Assembly: GCF_015209745.1 (NCBI RefSeq)
Contig: NZ_CP063657.1
Span: 2,356,001-2,420,000 of the forward strand
Length of the DNA: 64,000 nucleotides
Reading direction: 5' to 3'
From: Lysobacter avium
GTDB taxonomy: Bacteria; Pseudomonadota; Gammaproteobacteria; Xanthomonadales; Xanthomonadaceae
Shown one piece after another: positions 56,573-64,000 of the stretch (position 1 is the stretch's first letter; each line of letters opens with the position of its first letter). The position numbers and the translations under genes are program-made. The notes under the pieces were generated by a model. That model searched no databases and had not been told where the DNA came from. It worked only from the letters and a program-made list of their open reading frames with translations.

Positions 56573-58571
56573 GCGCGCCGCTGCCGCGGTTTCCGGCAAC
56601 GCCCTGGCCATCGCCGCCGGCACGCCCGGGGTCGCCGATCCGGACCGGCCGATGCTCGATGCGCTGTTCCTGGGCCCCTACGGCGAGAACGACACCCTGC
56701 TGGAAAAGCTCGTCGTGGAGTTCCTGCGCGACCACGTCTACTGGCGGCGCAACTTCCACCCCGAGGACCCGCCGGCGATCCCGACCCACGCTGCCCAGCA
56801 TCCCGACTACAAGGCGTTCGAGTCGCGCCTGCGCCGCGAACTGCACCAGCTCTCCGCCTCGCTGAAGCGCTCGGTGCCCTTCCACAGTCCACGCTACATC
56901 GGGCACATGGCCTCCGACCTGCTGCTGCCGGGACTGGCGGCGCAGATGCTGACCCTGCCCTACAACCCCAACAATGTCAGCGAGGACGCGGCCCCCGTCA
57001 CGATCGATCTGGAAGTCCAGGTCGGGCTGCAGCTGGCGCGGATGCTCGGCTACCCCGATGACACCGACCGCCCCGACTGCGCGTTCGGCCACCTGACTTC
57101 CGGCGGCACCGTGGCCAACTACCAGGCGCTGCGCCTGGCGCTGGCATTGAAGGCGTTTCCAGTCGCCCTGCGTGCCGCGCAGGTGCCGGGTTTGGCGTTG
57201 CCGGACGATGACTGGCAGGCGTTCAACCTCTGTCCGGACGCCGGCATCGAGCTGCTCGGCCAGTGGCAGCTCTGGCTGGCCGGGCAACCCGCGCGCGATC
57301 GCCGGCGCTGGCGCGATGCGGTGCAGTCCCAGCGGCTGGAGCATCTGGGGATGGTGGAGTTCTTCGCCCGCCACCGCGACCTCAAGGTGCCGCTGGTGCT
57401 GGCCCCGATCACCGCTCACTACTCCTGGAGCAAGGGCCTGAAGCTGCTCGGCCTGGGCCGGGAACAGCTGCGCCTGTTGCCGGAAAAAGGCATGCGTCTG
57501 GATGCGCAGGCGCTGGAGCAGACGCTCGAGCAGTGCCGACGCGAGCGCCAGCCGGTGCTGATGACCGTCGCCGTGCTGGGCACCACCGAGTACGGCACCG
57601 TCGACCCGGTGGATGCGGTGGTCGACCTGCGCGATCACTTCCAGGCCCAGGGGTTGGGCTTCAGCGTGCACATCGACGCCGCCTGGGGCGGCTACCTGGC
57701 GACCCTGTTCCGTAACCCCGACGGCAGCCTGCGCGGCATCGACGAGGTCCGCGCCGGCTTCGCCCATTTCCCGCAGCCCGAAGTGCATGCCGCTTTTGCC
57801 GCACTGGGCCGCACCGACTCGGTCACCGTCGATCCGCACAAGCTGGGCTACCTGCCCTATGGCGCCGGTGCGTTCATCTGCCGCGACCACCGCGCCACCG
57901 CGCTGCTGGCGGAGGCTGCCGACTACGTCTTCCACGACACCCGCGCCACCGACTACCTCAGCCGCTACCGCCGACTTGGCCAGTTTGTCCCGGAAGGCTC
58001 CAAATCCGGCGCGGCCGCGGCGGCGGTGTATGTCACCCACAAGGTGCTGCCGCTGGACCACGCCAACTTCGGTCGCCTGCCGCGGCAGACGGTGCTTGCC
58101 GCCGAAGCCTTCCACGCACGCGCCGAACGGCTCGCCGTGGAACTGGATGGCATCGCCCGCGTCACCGTGCCCTTCGCGCCCGACAGCAACCTGGTCTGCG
58201 TGGCCATCAACCCGACCGGCAACGCGGACTTGGCACGGGCCAACGCCTTCGTCCGCCGCCTGCACGATGAGCTGCGCGCCGACGCCAGCCAGCCCCTCCA
58301 GCTCAAGCAGTTCTTCGGCTCGATGACCACGCTGCGCCCGGAGGCGCTCGGCGAGACGGAGATGAACCGGATCCTGACGCAGTTGCAGCTGGACCCTGCG
58401 ACACTGGTCGATGACGACGAGGACACCGATGCCGATCGGCTGGTGATCCTGCGTCACACCCTGATGAACCCGTATCTGATCGATCACGAGAACGGCATCA
58501 GCTACATCGACCTGTATCTGGCACACCTGGGCCGAAGGATCCGGGCGTTGCTGGGGAGCCCAAACCCATGA
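56556..58571 (+). CDS. Group II PLP-dependent amino-acid decarboxylase family protein
   Basis: A roughly 671-residue PLP enzyme. Family features are FGHLTSGGTVANYQALRLAL, HYSWSKGLKLLGLG, LGTTEYGTVDPVDAVVDL, SVHIDAAWGGYLATL (Asp contacting the PLP ring) and the PLP lysine in VTVDPHKLGYLPYGAG. The chain is longer than glutamate or tyrosine decarboxylases (about 460-620) because of an N-terminal segment and a C-terminal tail. The substrate is unclear; aspartate, glutamate or an aromatic amino acid are possible. The start is the ATG at 56556, after GGGGG and inside the end of sirB2. Its stop overlaps the next start (ATGA). Why it sits in a denitrification block is unknown. Confidence 0.8.
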   Translation: MPSSVERAAAAVSGNALAIAAGTPGVADPDRPMLDALFLGPYGENDTLLEKLVVEFLRDHVYWRRNFHPEDPPAIPTHAAQHPDYKAFESRLRRELHQLSASLKRSVPFHSPRYIGHMASDLLLPGLAAQMLTLPYNPNNVSEDAAPVTIDLEVQVGLQLARMLGYPDDTDRPDCAFGHLTSGGTVANYQALRLALALKAFPVALRAAQVPGLALPDDDWQAFNLCPDAGIELLGQWQLWLAGQPARDRRRWRDAVQSQRLEHLGMVEFFARHRDLKVPLVLAPITAHYSWSKGLKLLGLGREQLRLLPEKGMRLDAQALEQTLEQCRRERQPVLMTVAVLGTTEYGTVDPVDAVVDLRDHFQAQGLGFSVHIDAAWGGYLATLFRNPDGSLRGIDEVRAGFAHFPQPEVHAAFAALGRTDSVTVDPHKLGYLPYGAGAFICRDHRATALLAEAADYVFHDTRATDYLSRYRRLGQFVPEGSKSGAAAAAVYVTHKVLPLDHANFGRLPRQTVLAAEAFHARAERLAVELDGIARVTVPFAPDSNLVCVAINPTGNADLARANAFVRRLHDELRADASQPLQLKQFFGSMTTLRPEALGETEMNRILTQLQLDPATLVDDDEDTDADRLVILRHTLMNPYLIDHENGISYIDLYLAHLGRRIRALLGSPNP

Positions 58572-59719
58572 GTCCCGACGCATTCCATCCAGGCAATGAC
58601 TTCCTCCCGGCCGGCGCGGCCAAGCCGCCGGCCGCCGTCTGTGACAGCGCGACGATGCGCAGCTGGACCGCGCGGGCCCTGTTGTGCCTGCGCCAGGAAG
58701 CCGCGCGCTCGGCCGACACCCACCTGTTGCGGCTGGAGTTTCCCGGGTTCCCGGGCATCGAGTTCTACTTCAAGGACGAGGCGGCGCATCCCACCGGCAG
58801 CCTGAAGCATCGGCTGGCCCGCTCGCTGTACTTGTATGCGCTGTGCAATGGCCGGCTCAGCCCGGGCCAGCCGGTGGTGGACGCGTCCTCGGGCAGCACC
58901 GCGATCTCCGAGGCTTGGTTCGCACGACTGCTCGGCCTGCCCTTTACCGCGGTGATGCCGACCGCGACCGCACCGCGCAAGATCGCCGACGTGCATGCGC
59001 TTGGCGGCCACTGCGACCTGGTCGACGACCCCGCGCAGGTGCACGAGCGCGCCGCCTGGCATGCCGCCAACGGCGCCTGTCACCTGGACCAGTTCGGCCT
59101 CGCGGAGCGCGCGACGGACTGGCGCGGCAACAACAACATCGCCGAGTCGATCATCGGCCAGCTGGCCTGCGAGCCGCACCCGCAGCCGGCGTGGATCGTC
59201 TGCGGCGTCGGTACCGGCGGCACCTCGGCAACGATCGGGCGCTACATCCGCTACCGCGCGCTGGAGACCGGCCTGTGCGTGGCGGAACCGGCCGGCAGCG
59301 CCTTCGTGCACGGCTGGCGCACGCGCAACCGCAGCGCGATCGCCAGCCAGCCGACCGCCGTCGAAGGCATCGGCCGGCCGAGGGTGGAGCCGGGCTTCCT
59401 GTTCGAGGTGGTGGACGAGGTGATCGAGGTGGCCGACGCCGCCTCCGTGGCCGCGATGCACCTGCTGGAAGAGCAGCTGGGCCGTCGCTATGGCGGCTCG
59501 TCGGGGACCAACCTGGTAGCGTGCCTGGAGCTGGCTGCGCGGATGCGCGCCGCCGGCGAGCGCGGCAGCATCGTCAGCCTGTTGTGCGATCCCGGAGAGC
59601 GCTACGACCAGACGCTGTACGACCCCGCGTGGCTGGCAGAGAACGGCATCGACCCGGCCCCGGCGCAGGTCGCGTTGCGCGCCACGCTGGCCACCGGCGA
59701 ATGGCATCCGATCAACTGA
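58568..59719 (+). CDS. Cds1-like PLP enzyme (cysteine desulfhydrase, cysteine-synthase fold)
   Basis: A 383-residue fold-type II PLP enzyme. The PLP lysine is in HPTGSLKHRLARSLYLYAL, followed by ASSGSTAISEAWFARLLGL, ERATDWRGNNNIAESI and the phosphate loop CGVGTGGTSATIGRYIRYR. These segments closely resemble Mycobacterium tuberculosis Cds1, which breaks cysteine to H2S, pyruvate and ammonia, rather than a CysK/CysM synthase. The start overlaps the preceding decarboxylase (ATGA), so the two are co-translated. The naming rests on remembered family motifs; activity as a synthase is not excluded. Confidence 0.78.
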   Translation: MSPDAFHPGNDFLPAGAAKPPAAVCDSATMRSWTARALLCLRQEAARSADTHLLRLEFPGFPGIEFYFKDEAAHPTGSLKHRLARSLYLYALCNGRLSPGQPVVDASSGSTAISEAWFARLLGLPFTAVMPTATAPRKIADVHALGGHCDLVDDPAQVHERAAWHAANGACHLDQFGLAERATDWRGNNNIAESIIGQLACEPHPQPAWIVCGVGTGGTSATIGRYIRYRALETGLCVAEPAGSAFVHGWRTRNRSAIASQPTAVEGIGRPRVEPGFLFEVVDEVIEVADAASVAAMHLLEEQLGRRYGGSSGTNLVACLELAARMRAAGERGSIVSLLCDPGERYDQTLYDPAWLAENGIDPAPAQVALRATLATGEWHPIN

Positions 59720-59791
59720 CGGCGGCGCGCCATTATCGGGCCGGCTGAGGCCTGCCCGGGCCGATCAGAGCCCGGGCCGGCGTCGAAGCAC

Positions 59792-60412
59792 TCAGTGCGC
59801 GACGTGCTCCCCGCCGGTCTTCGCATCGCTGAATCCCGGATCGTCGAACAGCCGCGGATAGTCCGCCAGCGCCGCGCTCATGTCCGCGACCGGTGCCGGA
59901 TCGGCCGGGTCGGCGTGCAGCGCTTCGGCGCCCGCCATCAGCCGGGCGAGGACGCCGTGCAGGGCCACGTCGGGCTCCGCCTCCAGTTTGCAGTTGGCGA
60001 ACATGTACGCCGCCGCCTCGTCCACCTGGGTGGCCAGCTGGTCGACCTGGGTATCGTTCAGGTGTCCCATCTGGTGGTGATGCAGGCCGGCCATCGCCTC
60101 GCGCATGCGGCGCATACCTTCCATCAGTGGCGCGTCGGGCTCCCATTTGACGTGGTCGGCCGGGATCGGCATCACCGCCGCTTCGGGGTGATGGTCGGCA
60201 TGGGCGTGGGTGTCGTGCCTTTGGGTGTCGTGCGCGTGGGCGTCTTGCGCGTGGCTGCCATGCGCGTGCGCCGCCGCCGTCGCGGACTTGGCCTGCTCGT
60301 GCTCGGCGTGGCTGTGCGTCTTGTCCTGCGCCTGGGCCAGCGACGGCGCGATTGCCGCGCCGAGTCCGATCGCGGCAGCGAGCGCAACGGCCAAAGTGGT
60401 CTGTGTCTTCAT
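59792..60412 (-). CDS. Histidine-rich periplasmic protein
   Basis: A 206-residue protein with a signal peptide (LAVALAAAIGLGAAIAPSLAQA, cleavage after AQA near residue 26). About 50 residues very rich in His, Ala and Asp follow (HSHAEHEQ, AHAHGSHAQDAHAHD, HADHHPE). A helical domain with MRRMREAMAGLHHHQMGHL and a single Cys (FANCKLE) completes it. The His-rich segment suggests metal binding, plausibly copper or nickel/zinc storage or delivery, and copper nitrite reductase is encoded nearby. The start is the ATG at 60412, because AAGGAG lies nine bases upstream and would leave no spacer for the ATG at 60421. It is convergent with the Cds1-like gene. Confidence 0.65.
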   Translation of the reverse strand: MKTQTTLAVALAAAIGLGAAIAPSLAQAQDKTHSHAEHEQAKSATAAAHAHGSHAQDAHAHDTQRHDTHAHADHHPEAAVMPIPADHVKWEPDAPLMEGMRRMREAMAGLHHHQMGHLNDTQVDQLATQVDEAAAYMFANCKLEAEPDVALHGVLARLMAGAEALHADPADPAPVADMSAALADYPRLFDDPGFSDAKTGGEHVAH

Positions 60413-60444
60413 ACGATCCATCTCCTTGAAAAACGGGGGCGCAA

Positions 60445-61680
60445 TCAGACCCGCGCGAACACGAGGCTGGCGTTGGTACCGCCGAAGCCGAAGCTGTTGG
60501 ACATCACCGTGTCCAGCGTCGCATCGCGGCTTTGCTGCACGATCGGGAAGCCTTCCACGCGCGGGTCCAGGTAGTCGATGTTGGCCGAGCCGGCCATGAA
60601 GCCCTCGCGCATCATCAAAAGGCAGTAGATCGCCTCGTGCACGCTGGCGGCGCCCAGTGAGTGGCCGCTGAGCGCCTTGGTCGACGAAAGCGGCGGCACG
60701 TCGTCACCGAACACGGTGCGGATCGACTGCAGCTCGACCACGTCGCCGACCGGCGTGGAGGTGCCGTGGGTGTTGAGGTAGTCCACCTTGCCGACCGGGG
60801 TGCCGTGGATGCCGGCCATGGCCATCTGCATGCAGCGCACGGCCCCTTCGCCCGACGGGGCGACCATGTCGACGCCATCGGAGGTCACGCCGTAGCCAAC
60901 CAGCTCGGCAATGATGTTCGCGCCGCGGGCGACCGCGTGCTCGTACTCCTCCAGCACCAGCATGCCGCCACCGCCGGCGATGACGAAGCCATCGCGGTCC
61001 GCGTCGTAGGGACGCGAGGCCTTTTCCGGAGTGTCGTTGCGCTTGGTCGACAGTGCGCCCATCGCATCGAACTGCGAAGTCATGCCCCAGTGCAGTTCCT
61101 CGCCGCCGCCGGCAATGATGATGTCCTGCGCGCCGTGGCGGATCAGGTCCGCCCCGGCGCCGATGCAGTGCGCGGAGGTCGCGCAGGCAGCGGAGATCGA
61201 ATAGCTCAGGCCGCGGATACCGAATGCGGTCGACAGCGTCGCCGACACGGTCGAACCCATCGTGCGCGGCACCATGTACGGACCGACCTTGCGCACCCCG
61301 CGGTTGCGCAGCAGGTCGCCGGTCTCGATCTGCCACTGCGGCGATCCGCCACCGGACCCGGCGATCAGCCCGGTGCGCACGTCGTGCACCATCTCGTCGC
61401 TGAGCCCGGCATCCGCAATCGCATCGCGCATCGCGACGTAGGCGAACCCGGCCGCGTCGCCCATGAAGCGCTTGACCTTGCGGTCGATCTCCTCGGTGAG
61501 ATCGATCTGCGGCTCGCCGGCGACCTGGCTGCGCAGGCCCAGTTCGGCGTACTCGGGGATGAAGCGGATACCCGGGCTGCTGCTGCGCAACGCCGCGGTC
61601 ACGCTGGCCTGGTCGTTGCCCAGGCAGGACACGATGCCCATGCCCGTCACCACCACGCGCCTGTTTGCCACACCGCCCAT
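60445..61680 (-). CDS. fabB: 3-oxoacyl-ACP synthase I
   Basis: A 411-residue condensing enzyme that elongates unsaturated acyl chains. The catalytic Cys is in [16 protein letters not shown], and the His pair in [13 protein letters not shown] and [14 protein letters not shown]. The close [10 protein letters not shown] start and the fabA partner favour FabB over FabF. It begins two bases after the fabA stop, so the two are an operon. Together they form the oxygen-independent route to unsaturated fatty acids. Confidence 0.94.
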   Translation of the reverse strand: MGGVANRRVVVTGMGIVSCLGNDQASVTAALRSSSPGIRFIPEYAELGLRSQVAGEPQIDLTEEIDRKVKRFMGDAAGFAYVAMRDAIADAGLSDEMVHDVRTGLIAGSGGGSPQWQIETGDLLRNRGVRKVGPYMVPRTMGSTVSATLSTAFGIRGLSYSISAACATSAHCIGAGADLIRHGAQDIIIAGGGEELHWGMTSQFDAMGALSTKRNDTPEKASRPYDADRDGFVIAGGGGMLVLEEYEHAVARGANIIAELVGYGVTSDGVDMVAPSGEGAVRCMQMAMAGIHGTPVGKVDYLNTHGTSTPVGDVVELQSIRTVFGDDVPPLSSTKALSGHSLGAASVHEAIYCLLMMREGFMAGSANIDYLDPRVEGFPIVQQSRDATLDTVMSNSFGFGGTNASLVFARV

Positions 61681-61682
61681 GC

Positions 61683-62198
61683 TCAGAACCCCTCCGTCGA
61701 GGTGAACAGCCCCACCCGCAGGTCCGAGGCCACGTAGATCTCGCGTCCGTCGACCAGGGTGCGGCCGTCGGCGATCACCAGTTCCAGCTTGCCGCGCATG
61801 ACCCGGCGGATGTCCAGTTCATAGGTCACCAGCTTCGCATCGGGCAGCACCTGGCCGCTGAACTTCACCTGGCCCACGCCCAGCGCGCGACCGCGGCCGG
61901 GCGCGCCCAGCCACGGCAGGTAGAACCCGCACAGCTGCCACATCGCGTCCAGCCCAAGGCAGCCGGGCATGACCGGATCGCCCTCGAAGTGGCACGGGAA
62001 GAACCACAGGTCGGGGCGGATATCCAGCTCGGCGCGGACGAAGCCCTTGCCGTACTTGCCACCCTCGGTGCTGATCTCGGTGATGCGATCGAACATGAGC
62101 ATCGGCGGCGCCGGCAGTCGCGCGTTGCCGGGGCCGAACATCTCGCCGCGGGCGCAGGACAGAAGCTGCTCGCGATCAAAGGAAGAAGGTCGATTCAT
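61683..62198 (-). CDS. fabA: 3-hydroxydecanoyl-ACP dehydratase/isomerase
   Basis: A 171-residue hot-dog-fold enzyme that dehydrates 3-hydroxydecanoyl-ACP and isomerises the product, introducing the cis double bond. The active-site segment is [20 protein letters not shown], with His and Asp as in FabA. The length matches E. coli FabA (172). The start is the ATG at 62198; the open frame to 62369 lacks support. An FNR-like palindrome lies 58 bases upstream. Confidence 0.95.
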   Translation of the reverse strand: MNRPSSFDREQLLSCARGEMFGPGNARLPAPPMLMFDRITEISTEGGKYGKGFVRAELDIRPDLWFFPCHFEGDPVMPGCLGLDAMWQLCGFYLPWLGAPGRGRALGVGQVKFSGQVLPDAKLVTYELDIRRVMRGKLELVIADGRTLVDGREIYVASDLRVGLFTSTEGF

Positions 62199-62255
62199 GT
62201 AGTCACACAGCGCAGGGGAAACCTTGGATTCTGCCGGTTTGGCGAAAGAAATGTG

Positions 62256-62269
62256 TTGACTGCGGTCAA
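62256..62269. promoter_or_regulatory. FNR-type palindrome upstream of fabA
   Basis: TTGACTGCGGTCAA is a perfect palindrome of the TTGAC-N4-GTCAA form. Centred at 62262.5, it would place the fabA transcription start at about 62221 with -41.5 geometry. A CAGAAT -10-like hexamer occupies 62233-62228 on the minus strand, as expected. That leaves a 23-base leader before the fabA ATG. Direct FNR/ANR control of fabAB is inferred. Confidence 0.5.
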
Positions 62270-62355
62270 TCCGCGGATACGTACGCAACCGTACTGTTTG
62301 ATCGTACGCTGCCAGTCCGCGACGGCAAGCGTCCCGCCGACAAAAGCGGCTTGAC

Positions 62356-62369
62356 CTGATCCCGGTCAA
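62356..62369. promoter_or_regulatory. Degenerate FNR-type box between fabA and nirK
   Basis: CTGATCCCGGTCAA matches nine of ten half-site positions if both TTGAT/GTCAA variants are allowed. Its centre is exactly 100 bases from the fabA box and 50 from the nirK box. It also lies inside a longer palindrome TTGACC-N7-GGTCAA (62351-62369). It could be an upstream site for either divergent gene. Confidence 0.4.
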
Positions 62370-62405
62370 GACCGGTTCGAAAATACGCCAACAGCAGGGC
62401 GAAAT

Positions 62406-62419
62406 TTGATCCTGATCAA
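62406..62419. promoter_or_regulatory. Consensus FNR/ANR box upstream of nirK
   Basis: TTGATCCTGATCAA is a perfect TTGAT-N4-ATCAA consensus. Centred 127.5 bases before the nirK ATG, it would give a start near 62454 and an 86-base leader with -41.5 geometry, although no convincing -10 is visible there. The whole 341-base fabA-nirK gap holds three such boxes and no gene. GTAC triplet-like repeats at 62281-62307 may be a further operator. Confidence 0.7.
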
Positions 62420-62539
62420 ATTCGCCGTCACGGTAGCTGCAACCCTTGTCCCAAATCCAGCGCGCGCCCGGACCAACCCTGCAAGGGTCCCGACGCCGCT
62501 ACAGGCATCACCCATCAAACCACCACAGAGAGCCCCGGA

Positions 62540-64000
62540 TGAAGCGCAAGAACGTCTACTTGATACCGCTGCTGGCGGCACTGGCACTGGCATTGCCCGC
62601 CTGTGACCGCTCCAGCCCGTCGTCCGACACGCCGGCGGCCGACGCCAGCCAGGACAGGATCGTCGGCTCCCGCAAGGGCGACTTCGGCCCGCCGCAGGGC
62701 GAGCCGGTCAACGCCATCCTGACCAGCCCGCCGATGGTGCCGCCGGCCACCGGGCGCACCGCGCCGGCCAAGGTGATCGTCGAGCTGGACGTGATCGAGA
62801 AGGTCATGCCGATCTCCGAAGGCGTGGACTACACCTTCTGGACCTTCGGCGGCACCGTGCCGGGCAGCTTCATCCGCGTGCGCCAGGGCGATACGGTCGA
62901 GTTCCACCTGCGCAACATGCCCGACAGCAAGATGCCCCACAACATCGACCTGCACGGCGTGACCGGTCCGGGCGGCGGCGCCGCATCCAGCTTCACCGCG
63001 CCCGGCCACCGCACCCAGTTCACCTTCAAGGCGCTCAACGCCGGCCTGTTCGTCTACCACTGCGCAACCGCGCCGGTTGGCATGCATATCGCCAACGGCA
63101 TGTACGGCATGATCCTGGTCGAGCCACCGGAGGGCCTGCCCGAGGTCGACCGCGAGTACTACGTGATGCAGGGCGATTTCTACACCACCGGCAAGTACCG
63201 CGAGAAGGGCCTGCAGCCCTTCGACATGGAAAAGGCGATCGACGAGAACCCGACCTACGTCCTGTTCAACGGTTCGGAAGGCTCCACGACCGGTGACAAC
63301 TCCCTGACCGCGAAGGTGGGCGAGACCGTGCGGATGTACGTCGGCAACGGCGGCCCCAACCTGGTGTCGAGCTTCCACGTCATCGGCGAGATCTTCGACA
63401 AGGTCTGGTACGAGGGCGGCACCAACTACCAGGAAAACGTGCAGACCACGCTGATCCCCGCGGGCGGCGCGGCGATGATGGAGTTCCACCTGGAAGTCCC
63501 CGGCAGCTACGTGCTGGTCGACCACAGCATCTTCCGCGCGTTCAACAAGGGCGCGCTGGCGATCCTCAAGGCCGACGGTCCGGAGAACAAGGCGATCTAC
63601 TCGGGTCTGGAAGTCGACGAGATGTACCTCGGTGACCGCGCCGGCGACAGCCTGGGTGCGGTGGCGGTGGCGGCCAAGGCCCAGGCCAGTGGCGAGCTGA
63701 CCGTCGAGGAGCAGATGGCGGCGGGCAAGGAACTGTTCATGGGCACCTGCTCGACCTGCCACCAGGGCAACGGCGAGGGCATGGCCGGCGTGTTCCCGCC
63801 CATCGCGGCGTCGGACTACATCAAGGCCGATCCGAAATCGCTGCCGCGGGTGATCCTGCACGGCCTGCAGGGCAAGGTCACCGTCAACGGCGAGGACTAC
63901 GACTCGATCATGCCCCCGATGAACCAGCTCACCGACGACGAGGTGGCCAACATCTCCACCTACGTGCTCAACAGCTGGAACAATCCGGGCGGCAAGATCA
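62540..64000 (+). CDS. nirK: Copper nitrite reductase lipoprotein with fused cytochrome c domain (3' end beyond window)
   Basis: Reduces nitrite to NO in the cell envelope. The frame is open for 487 codons to the window edge. A lipoprotein signal ends in LPAC (Cys22). Two cupredoxin domains follow. Type 1 copper ligands are His134, Cys175, His183 and Met188 ([27 protein letters not shown]). Type 2 ligands are His139, His174 and His280 (SSFHVIGE). Catalytic Asp137 and second-sphere His329 (VLVDHS) are present. After about residue 385 a class I cytochrome c domain begins, with heme motif CSTCH (404-408) and a likely Met ligand in SIMPPM (458 or 461). The fusion supplies its own electron entry. 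GAGAG precedes the ATG. Confidence 0.95.

Noticed and set aside
59720..59791. Repeated GCCCGGGCCG segments as a terminator or attachment site
   Set aside because: Short, self-palindromic GC-rich DNA without a T-run or matching partner elsewhere in the window.

Overview
The window is a stretch of high-GC chromosome from a gammaproteobacterium, most likely of the Lysobacteraceae/Xanthomonadaceae (Xanthomonas, Lysobacter or Luteimonas relatives). The evidence is a Clp-type CRP-family regulator between speD and the trp genes, a variable O-antigen locus abutting metB (as described for Xanthomonas LPS loci), GspE with a tetracysteine zinc motif, and FabA/FabB lipid synthesis. No insertion sequence, CRISPR array or prophage was seen.

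Region 1 (1-16.0 kb) is a lipopolysaccharide O-antigen locus. metB is translationally coupled to wzm and wzt, then to a methyltransferase/P-loop fusion, a RgpF/CDP-glycerol glycerophosphotransferase fusion (split by an apparent one-base frameshift near 9298) and a TagD-like cytidylyltransferase. Converging on them are a sulfotransferase/coiled-coil fusion and a three-domain glycosyltransferase. Beyond these, on the minus strand, lie a tandem GT2 enzyme and the start of a lipoprotein. A short tryptophan/tyrosine-rich repeat recurs in three of these proteins, and a C-terminal module is shared by Wzt and the methyltransferase.

Region 2 (16.0-36 kb) is mostly housekeeping. It holds a broken acyltransferase/gspF junction, gspE, cystathionine beta-synthase, a YdcH-type protein, two small envelope proteins, pilU, maiA-fahA (tyrosine breakdown), a tRNA-Gln, rpsI-rplM, a GlcF-like Fe-S protein, coq7, speD, clp, a HAD phosphatase and trpEGDC.

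Region 3 (34.8-49.9 kb, all minus strand) is the most striking. In transcription order it reads: an OmpR-type response regulator, a ~2,900-residue secreted protein with twelve near-identical 116-residue DUF11-type repeats and a C-terminal OmpA peptidoglycan-binding domain, a ~1,230-residue outer-membrane beta-barrel protein, and a membrane histidine kinase. No other gene interrupts the four, so they look like a self-contained, signal-controlled surface system. A 10-bp-period octamer repeat directly after the regulator gene is a candidate operator.

Region 4 (49.9-64 kb) is a low-oxygen/denitrification block: hemN, an Fe-S FNR/ANR-type regulator, a single-subunit quinol nitric oxide reductase, NnrS, SirB2, a PLP decarboxylase, a Cds1-like cysteine desulfhydrase, a His-rich periplasmic protein, fabB-fabA, and a copper nitrite reductase lipoprotein with a fused cytochrome c domain that runs off the right edge. 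FNR-type palindromes (TTGAY-N4-RTCAA and close variants) lie before hemN, norB, nnrS, fabA and nirK, so the adjacent ANR-type protein probably controls the block, including anaerobic unsaturated fatty-acid synthesis.
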